Shown here one piece after another: positions 10,204-20,000 of a stretch of DNA of 64,000 nucleotides. The notes beneath the pieces were generated by a model. That model was not told the DNA's origin, searched no databases, and saw only the letters and a list, made by a program, of their open reading frames with translations. The position numbers were made by a program, and so were the translations under genes. The first letter of the stretch is position 1. Each line of letters starts with the position of its first letter. This DNA comes from Solea solea. Taxonomy: Eukaryota > Chordata > Actinopteri > Pleuronectiformes > Soleidae. The stretch spans positions 28,375,651-28,439,650 of the forward strand of contig NC_081142.1 in assembly GCF_958295425.1 (NCBI RefSeq), given 5' to 3'.

Positions 10204-13200
10204 GTTGGCTTTAATGACAGGGTCCACCTCAGGAAGCTTGATTCCTCTGTGCTGTGGTTTCAACAAATATATCACGTTTAGTTTTTTTTCATTTTTCCTG
10301 CTGTGAGTGAAAGACAGAAGCACCACTCCTTCTCCTCTGTGTCCACTCGTCCTCCTCTTCACTGTCCGTCCTCGTCTCCGTCCTCCACTCCTTCTTCCCC
10401 CTTAAAGCAGCCTCTCTGTCCTCCAAACAAATCAGCTGTAAAGGTCTCCCTTCTTTTTCTATGAGTTGGTAGAAGTTTCCTTGGAAACTGGTTTCTTTTG
10501 TGTTGTCAGGGTCTCATTGGTCTGCAGAGAACACAGAGCACAAAAGCTCCAGAGCTGCTCTTTAATGGGGGGCGGGAGGTCGTAGGGTAGTGGAGGTGGG
10601 AACCACTTCAGCCTGAGAACCTTGGCCACTTTCACGTGTGCGTCTGTGTGGGAATCTCAAGGTAAGAGTTCAGTAGACTTCATCCATTCATGCGTGAGAG
10701 GGTGAGCGATAGTGTATCGATAGTGAGGGGAGGAGTAAAAATAGTGTCAAAATAAAAGAGTCATGGACGTCCTGCAGACACTGCTGCTGCTGCTGCGGTG
10801 AAGGGTGTGTGTCTGTGTGTGTGTGTGTGTGCGTGTGTGTCTGTGTGTGTGCGTGTGCGTGTGTGTGTGTGCGTGTGTGTGTGTGTGTGCCAAAGACTGA
10901 CGGAGCATGAGCTCAGAGTTTCCAGAGAAGCCAGTGTTGTGACTGGAAATGACTTGTTGTCACATTTCTGTCCTGTGCAGTGGCTGCTGGGTAAAAACAG
11001 ACAGTCCGTGTTGAACATGTGTTGTTCTACAGTTTGTCGCACACTTCTCTTTGTGACTTGTTGCCAGTTTGGTTACAGTCAGATTCACAAAGCTTTTAAA
11101 TGCAGAGCTTCAAGCACTTAAACCCATAAAAAAACAGATTTTAGCCACTTAACAAAGAACTCAGTCTTAAGAACATGTTCACGTCTTTATCTTCACTGTC
11201 AGACGGACTTTTGAAGTTTGTAAACCACTCACTCTCCTACACCAAAGTCCACAGAGAAAATCTGTGTTTTTAGCTCACAGGGACACAGGAGCTGCTGGTC
11301 CTCTGCTGCCTCGTGTGGTCACTTTGTGTCACTGAGGTCAATCTGAACATAGGTTTTCAATCACCGAATTGGCAAAACATCACATTTGAACTTAGTGATG
11401 GAGGCAGCAGTGGATCAACAGCTCCTGTGTGTGTGTGTGTGATGTTCTCTCTGTGGGGTTTGGTGTGGGAGCTGTTCCCAGTTGGACAAGGCAACATTAA
11501 CATATTATTAAAATATCAGACTTAAGATAAGGTAGATTTTGTTAGTTGATCCTTTTCTGGAGTGGTTAAAATGTGTTATGTTTTCAGTAATAATACAAAA
11601 GATAAGACAGTCATGTATTAATTTCTCTCCGTTTAAACTCGACGCGGTCCTAAAGTGACTCTCTGTGGACTGTGTTGGTCCTAAAGTGACTGTCTGTGGA
11701 CTGTGTTGGTCCTAAAGTGACTGTCTGTGGACTGTGCTGGTCCTAAAGTGACTCTCTGTGGACTGTGTTGGTCCTAAAGTGACTCTCTGTGGACTGTGTT
11801 GGTCCTAAGGTGACTCTCTGTGGACTGTGTTGGTCCTAAGGTGACTCTCTGTGGACTGTGTTGGTCCTAAAGTGACTGTCTGTGGACTGTGTTGGTCCTA
11901 AAGTGACTCTCTGTGGACTGTGTTGGTCCTAAAGTGACTCTCTGTGGACTGTGTTGGTCCTAAGGTGACTCACTGTGTTGGTCCTAAAGTGACTCTCTGT
12001 GGACTGTGTTGGTCCTAAAGTGACTCTCTGTGGACTGTGTTGGTCCTAAAGTGACTCTCTGTGGACCGTGTTGGTCCTAAAGTGACTCTCTGTGGACTGT
12101 ATTGGTGATGTCATCGGACAGAAGGAGACAGAGTTGAGGCTGTGCTCGAACACGAACCTGGAAACAGACGCCGGTGATCGCCAAAGCTAAAGCGGTGCTA
12201 GCGGTGACGTCACGCTAGCTCTCGTCCCGCCGCTAGCGCTACCGGTACCGCTGGTGCCGCTGGTACCGACAGTATCGCGGCTTGTGAAGCTGGTTCTGCC
12301 GCCTCTGCTCAGTAACCGATGGAAATTCGAGCCTGCTTGGTTCTTTTTCTTCTGCGTTTCCTAACCGGACTGCCTGATGGTTTTTAAAGCTCATTTGCAT
12401 ATATTACCCATCAGCCACCGGAGCTTGCGAGATGAAAAAAAAACCCTCCGTAAAATGTTCAAGGAAAAATGTTTTAAAAATGCGAGAATCTGAAGTCTAA
12501 TTATGAATTAACAATATTTGTCAACTCAAACCAACTTTAAAAATAATAAAAAAGAAAGTCATGTTTACAGGGTGACTGAAACTGACACCATGACTGAAAC
12601 ACAGTGAACCTCGAGACCTATATAGTCTCTTATTGGCTTCAATAGAAACTTATTTTTTGGTAACACATACTAAATTAGCTAAAGGATTATGTGTAAATGC
12701 GTGAAGCGTCTCTCATTTTGCCTCGATAAAAACCATCATTATCATATAATGATTTTTATATTATATGTGAATGTTTAAAATTTAAATATTATTTATATTT
12801 TAAACAACTCTGTAGCAGAGCAGCGGACGAGGTGAGTACTTCAGTGACAGAGGAAAGTGTTCGTTCAGTCGAACTGAGCATCACCAGGCAACGAATATTA
12901 CAAATATCCACATAGTGAAATTCTTGATAATATGAGTCTTGTGTAGAATAAAAGATGTAGATGTTTTTTCTCAAGGTGAACAGTGGTGATACCTCAACTG
13001 AAAACTAAACTGACAAAAAGAGAGGACTAGTAACGTGTTTTATACTTTCTGATGTCATTAAGACAATAATAACAAATGCAGCATAACAACAAAAACAAAA
13101 CAAAAGTAAATATAGGCAGAAATAAAAATAAACTTACAACAATCGAAAGGCATAACAAAAAAATCCAGCACACACAAATTAGGGGAAAAACAAACTGTAA

Positions 13201-16200
13201 TATAACTATAAAACCAAATGGTTCAACAGAAATAAGTGAAATAAACTGTAATATCACAACAAACAATATATAAATAACCTGTAATAAAGTTACAGTTTAA
13301 CAGAAATAAACAAACTGTAAAACTGTAATAATGCATAAATACACTCTGTCATATTACTAACCGGAAATATTCTTTATCACATGTGATGTAGTTTTAATAC
13401 CATGGTTTGTTTCTAACAATTTAAAACACTGTGAAAAGTAAGCAAAAAAACATACTGTACATAAATCCTCATAAACATCACTTCAAAAGTGCAGCTGATG
13501 AAGGCAGAACTACTTCTTGTTGTTTGATAATGTGCTGGGCAGGTTCAATAAAAGAAATATAACACGATTTAATAATAGAGTTATAAAGTTGCATGAGAAC
13601 CGGCTAACGTTCGAACACATGAGCATCGCTTAAAATGAATGAATTAAGTTTGGAAACGGAGTCGGAACTTGTTGTTAACATGTGACATGTTGGTAACGTT
13701 CACGATCAGACCCACTAATGTCACGAACAACAAACACATGTGTGTGAACGCTGTATTGTCCTCACGTTAACGTAGCACAAGGGTTAGTGACAAACTCGCA
13801 TTAGCATTAGCTAAAAGAGGGAACACTGGGGGACGGACCAGTCACTGTACAGTAACAGTACAGTGTCATTACTGAAACATATATGTAGTAACAGTAACCA
13901 ATTCAATTCTAATAAGAATTCCTAAAAAATAAATACTGACTTACTTCGAAAATGTTCCAAAGTCCAGCAAAACTTTTCCATCAAGCAGAGCGTCGCTGAC
14001 TCTGAAGACCCGCCCACATCAATTCTTGGTTAGCTTCCTGGCCACTGATTGGCCGGAGCCTCCGCTTCTTGGTAGGAGACTGGAAGCTGATTGGCTCTCG
14101 CTACCAAAAATTACCTCCACCCCACGGTCTACGTAGCTAAGAGCGCAGCGTGGCAGCTCCTAAAAACACGCACAGAAAAATACTGGATAATGTGTGTATG
14201 TGGATGTCATTAAATATAAATAATGTTTTTTTTCAGGTTTGTATTAAATATATACAATAGATTTTAAGAAGTACATATAAGAAATAAAACAAAGCCAAAG
14301 TGTGTGTTTAACAGGTTATATAACGTCAACATACAGACCTGATATTTAAATATTTGCACTCAATATTCATTTGTTCATTCTACTTTGTAAATAGTTATTT
14401 ATGTTGATAAATAACTACACACTTGAAGTGTTAAACATTTGAAATATGACAAGGAGCTCAGCTGTAATAACCACATGCAAGAAATGAATGAAAGATCAAA
14501 GACAGATTGTTAATCTGCACTGGATTTTTGGATCTCCATAATAATTCAAATATATGTGAATAATTCCTCCCAGTCAGCGTCTCGGTGTTCACCTCAGAGG
14601 ATTTTCAGGTTTCAGATGCTTCAGTTTAGAGTTAGCATGAGCTCGACATGCTCACATGCGAGTGCTTCTCATAAAACCACAACCTATCCCTTTAAACCTA
14701 TTTCTTCTTAGTGTAAGAAGGCATTTTCTGATTTTCTTCTTGGTGTTTTTTGCATGAAACGGACTGATTCTTTCTCTGAAGCATGCCTTTGTTTTTTTAA
14801 TCTCAAATTATCGTCCAGAAACTCCAGATTAACGACATAACTAAAAGCTGAGCTCCTCAGCTGTAATCTCTGCTCTGTCTCTACACGTTTCCCTCCCTGA
14901 AGCTGAGTTTTGCCACCTTCTCGCACACTAATCCTAACAATAACCACACCCACTAACCATGCAAATGTCCATGTGTTGCAGGCCACGCCCTCTGACCCCG
15001 ACACTGACGGGGTGACTCTAGGTCACCGGTCTAAGTTTCCCATCCCTAACGCCCCGTCCACGCTGGACAAGCAGACTAACTGGTCCAAAGCTCTGCCGCT
15101 GCCCACGCCTGAGGAGAGAATGAAGAGCGAGTCTCAGGTCATCGGCTCGTGTGTCGTCCCCATTAATGTGACCGGTAAACACTGAAAACTCACTCTTTAT
15201 CTTCATTTAAACTCATGTTAAACTCATTATTCTGACTTCACAGGAAGCCCCACATCCTTCAACAGGGATTAAAGATGCACTTAGCAGTTAGCTTAGCATA
15301 AGTATTGCAAAACAGGTGGAAACAAACCTAAATGATAAATTAAATAAAATGTCTTCTTTGTTGATATAACATCAACAAACACCCTGTATCATGCTAAGTA
15401 CGTAGCATTTGAGCTAGTCTTTGCATTTTCATTGATGTAGCTAGGCTAGCTGATTGTTTTCACCCATGCTGAGGGAAGCTAAGCGAAGCTAACCAAGCTA
15501 ACTGGTCATACTTAACTTAGTCGTCTCAATCTTCTTATTTATTTATTTATCTTAAGAAAATCTACAGTTTATCACATGACTACACCCTGTTGTTGTTATG
15601 CTAAGTAGTTGGTTGGTTAGTCGGTTGGTCGGTTAGTTAGTTGGCTAGTTAGTCAGCCAGTCGGTCGATTGGTCAGTCAGTTGGTTGGTTAGGTAGTTAG
15701 ATAATCAGTTCGTTGTTTGGGTAGTTAGTCAGTCAGTCAGTCAGTTAGTTAGTTAGTTATTTAGTTAATTAATTAATGAATTGGTTAGTTAGTTTGTTGG
15801 TTGGTCAGTTAGTTAGTTAGTCTAGGTGTTTGTTTTAACCTTTGATAAAACTAAGCTAGCAGCTTTTACCAATGTTCTAGTCTTCATGCTAAACTAAGCT
15901 AACCACATCAATCCTCTCACCTCTTGCTAACTGAATGTAGCGTCCCCCTGTTAGCACTGTTAGTACTCTTCAGTAATGTGAGTAATTGTTATAGTTAGTT
16001 TAGTTAGTTAGTTTAGGTGTTTTTCAGACTAAGCTAACCACATCAATCCTCTCACCTCTTGCTAACTGAATGTAGCGTCCCCCTGTTAGCACTGTTAGTA
16101 CTCTTCAGTATTGTGAGTAATTGTTATAGTTAGTTTAGTTAGTTAGTTTAGGTGTTTTTTAGACTAAGCTAACCACATCAATCCTCTCATCTCTTGCTAA

Positions 16201-16704
16201 CTGAATGTAGCGTCCCCCTGTTAGCAATGTTAGTACTCTTCAGTAACGTGCGTAATTGTTATAGTTAGTTTAGTTAGTTAGTTTAGGTGTTTTTTAGACT
16301 AAGCTAACCACATCAATCCTCTCATCTCTTGCTAACTGAATGTAGCGTCCCCCTGTTAGCGCTCTTCATTCATATGAATTCTTTATTTGGAGACATAGAC
16401 AGACAGACTGTGTGTAAACCATCATTCATGTATTCATATGTATAACTTCATCAAAGAGGTTCTTCTTCACGCTGCTCCAGAGTTTCCACTCAAGTTTATT
16501 TTCATTTCAACAAAGTAAAAGATTTCCACAGAACATCTGATATCACACAAACTCAAGAGGTGTTTGATTCATTTAATGATCGATTACTAATCCATTCATT
16601 GTTGGGAGAATCCCCTTCAGTGTGTGTGTGTGTGTGTGTGTGTTAAGTTCTCGTGCTTTGACACAAAGAGTGAGACGCTGTGACATGAATGTCAATGAGA
16701 GGAG

Positions 16705-16738
<34 letters not shown>

Positions 16739-17026
16739 ACTGGTCCAGGACTGAGAGACAAAAAAATAAAATAAAAGACACACACACACACACACACACA
16801 CACACATTGTAAGAAGAGTCCAGTGATCGCTATGGAGCTGAAAAGCCTGAGCTGCTGTCACATGATAGTCATTCCATTTAGAGACGGAGACAGACAGAGA
16901 GACAGAGAGAGACAAAGTCTAAGAGCAGGATTCTCGTTAATGTTCTTCACTTTACTTTCTTTAATCTGACACTTGAACCTCGTCCTCTTTTATCGAGACT
17001 TTAACTCACTCCAGGTTTGTTTTTCA

Positions 17027-17067
<41 letters not shown>

Positions 17068-20000
17068 CAAAGATTCCTCAGACGTGTCCTCCTCGTGTCT
17101 CTGTTGCAGGCGTCGTCTTCGACAGAGATGCCAGTGTCCGCTGTTCACTCGTTCACTCTCAGTCTCTGCTTCAGAGGAGGAGGAAGCTGAGGAGACGCAG
17201 GACGGTCACCGGTGTCCCCCGACAGCTGCAGCACGATCTGGGTACGTCACACACACACACACACACACACACCTGATCACCTGAGTCAGCGGTTACCACG
17301 GCTACCTGCTAACACTTTACCACAACATTAATTAACACTATTTTAAGTGATTCATGTTAATGAAGTCATTCAATCATTTATTATTTAATGGTCTTTAAAG
17401 CTGCTGTTAATGTCAATAATAACTGTTAATTAACACTTAAGTAACTCTTTATTTAGTTCACATTTAATAAAGGTTTTATGTAGAATAGAATCATCATTAC
17501 TTAACTATTATTAAGCAGTACTTAAGCATACATTAGCTTTATTAATGCTCCCTGTGACCCTTAGTGTAAAGTGTAGAAAATAAGCATTACTTAACTATAG
17601 TTAAACATTTATAATTGACCTTTATCATGTTTCTTTTGACACTTAATATAAAGTAGGAAAGTTAAAAATGGTTGATGAATGTTGAGTGAGAACAGAAATG
17701 ATCAGCCTTATTGTAAAGTGTTATTGATCTAATGTCTGACGTGTTTGTAAATGAAGAGTCGTGAGGATGGAGGACACGTGTGTGATTGACAGCTGGTTGT
17801 TGGCTTCACGGTTTGTTCTGACGCTCGTTTTTCATGGTCGTGTTGTTTCTCCTCCAGACTCTGACGAGTCTCCAGGGTCCAGAGAGCGGACAGTGATCGT
17901 CCACTCCAGTCCAGACATCACGCCCTCTAACGAGGAGCTGGACTGTCACCTCAGCACCAGAGACTCGGGCTGCCAGACCGAGGACTTCCTGATCTCAGGG
18001 GCGCCGTCTCGCAGGAGGATCAGGACTCAGAGGGTCCAGGGAGGCGTCTCCCTCTCTCGCTCTGCAGGAAACATCTCGTCCCTGACGGAGCGCACCGACG
18101 CCATGTTCACCGCCTCTCTGGAGGCACAGTTGCGCTCCAGGAGTCTGCCCCGAGACGCCAGCAGGATCCTGGACAGCGGACGCAACAACAGCGACGAGGA
18201 GGAGGAGGAGGAGGAGGAGGACTTCCTGCCCGCTCCGGGGACGTTACTTCTGAAGGACGAGGAGGAGGAGAGCATGGACGAGCAGGCCAGTGGTCTGACG
18301 TATCAGCACCTGTCTGACAGTCCGGAGCACATCTGGATGGAGCGGACGTGCGAGATCTCGTCCAGCTCCGACACCTTCAGCAGCCCCGTCCACTCCGTCT
18401 CAGCCGCCGCAGCGCTGACCGGACACATGGACCACAAGGACGACCACCAGTCCTCCAGCGGGAACTGGAGCGGGAGCAGCTCCACCTGCCCCTCCCAGAC
18501 GTCAGAGACCCTCCCCCCCGCCTCGTCTCCACCCCTCACCGGCTCCTCCCACTGCGACTCGGAGCTCTCCCTGAACGCCGCCACCCACAACAACGACGAC
18601 CCCGCCGGCTTCATACTGGACCACTACCAGGGCCTGAGGACCCAGCGGACCGGTTCCTTCTCCTCCACAGCCATGGACATCTTAGAGGAAGCAGGAGTGA
18701 GCCCTCCACTGGAGCAGGAGTGGAACTACACCCGCGTCGAGCCGCCGCGCTTGCAGGACTTCAGCCCCGAGCCGAGCCTGGGCTGCCCGAGCTTCACCAG
18801 CATGGTCACGTGTGAGAGCAGCTTCTCCGACAAGCCGCCGTCAGAGAAAGCAGACACGGTGTCGCATTACTCTGTGGACACCGAGGGCTACTACACGTCC
18901 ATGCACTTCGACTGCGGCCTGAAAGAGAGCAGGAGCTTCACGTATAATAATAATCATAACTACAGCCTGTCGGACCTGAGCGGTCACATGACTCTGACCA
19001 GACGCTGTCTGTCTTTGAGGAAACCGAAGGCCAAGCCGTCACCGCCGAAGAGGAGCTCATCGCTGAGGAAAATATGCAGCGAGGAAAACTTCCCCGACCA
19101 CGAGGAGCCAAAGATCTCATGCGGGCAACAACTCCCGTCCTCGTCCACAGAGAGGAGGCTGCAGCTGGTTTTACCCGGCGCTGCGGGTCACATGGAGAAC
19201 TCCTCCTTCTCCTCAGAGCCATTCGTGGTGTGGGGGGTGGAGGACGGGCCGGACTTTGGCGCTTTCCGCTCCACAGACGCTCATTCCTTTAAGGACGAGG
19301 GCGTGGTCCAGTCGGACTACGCAGATCTGTGGCTGCTGAGCGACTTCAAGTCCAGCGATCCTTACCGGTCCCTGTCCAACTCCAGCACGGCCACGGGGAC
19401 GACGGTCGTCGAGTGCGTCAGGTCGCAGGAGGCCTCCGAGTCGCAGTCCGGCTCCAGAGCCACCACTCCCTCACTCCCGTCAGTTGAGGGCGAGTTCAGG
19501 CTGACATCACCGGAGAAGCTGGGCGGCCTCGCCAGCCCGTCCAGCGGCTACTCCAGTCAGTCAGAAACCCCCACCTCCTCCTCCTTCCCCTCCGCCTTCT
19601 TCCCCGGCCCGCTGTCGCCAACCGGCCGCAAGAGGAAGCCCAAAGTCCCCGAGAGGAAGTCGTCTCTCCCCTCCCTGTCACTGCACCGGGACGCCAACGC
19701 GGCGACGAAGAGGAACCTGGAGCTGCCCATGATCCCGCCCTCCCACCTCGACCTCAGCGTCCTTCACTGCATCAACAAGGTCTCAGATTACAGGACTCAG
19801 ATCCAGATCCTCCACCAAAACAAACAGAAACCTGCAGTAACAGCCAAACCTGAGGCGTTTAGCCCCGCCCACACCATGACCATCACGCCCACAGTGCTTC
19901 ACTCAGTCCAGCTACGGTCCATCGAGGACAAAACGCCAAAATGTCCCACGTCACATCTGCATCACACGTCGTCAGAGGAGACGTTTATGTCGCCGTCAGA

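Noticed and set aside
9178..10362. 394-codon Cys/Tyr frame and two plus-strand frames of 276-304 codons
   Set aside because: They follow from the triplet period of the CAG-type array. Similar length in several frames and no conserved flanks argue against a gene.
11646..12105. Regular 31-bp repeats resembling a CRISPR array
   Set aside because: The units are directly adjacent with no unique spacers, and the organism is a vertebrate.
17761..17857. ATG at 17761 as the start of an 890-codon protein
   Set aside because: The acceptor at 17857 and the phase fit with the 17241 donor show this is an internal exon; the upstream codons are intron.
18348..18815. 155-codon alternative frame within the NHS large exon
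   Set aside because: A shadow of GC-rich coding sequence; the NHS frame carries the family motifs.
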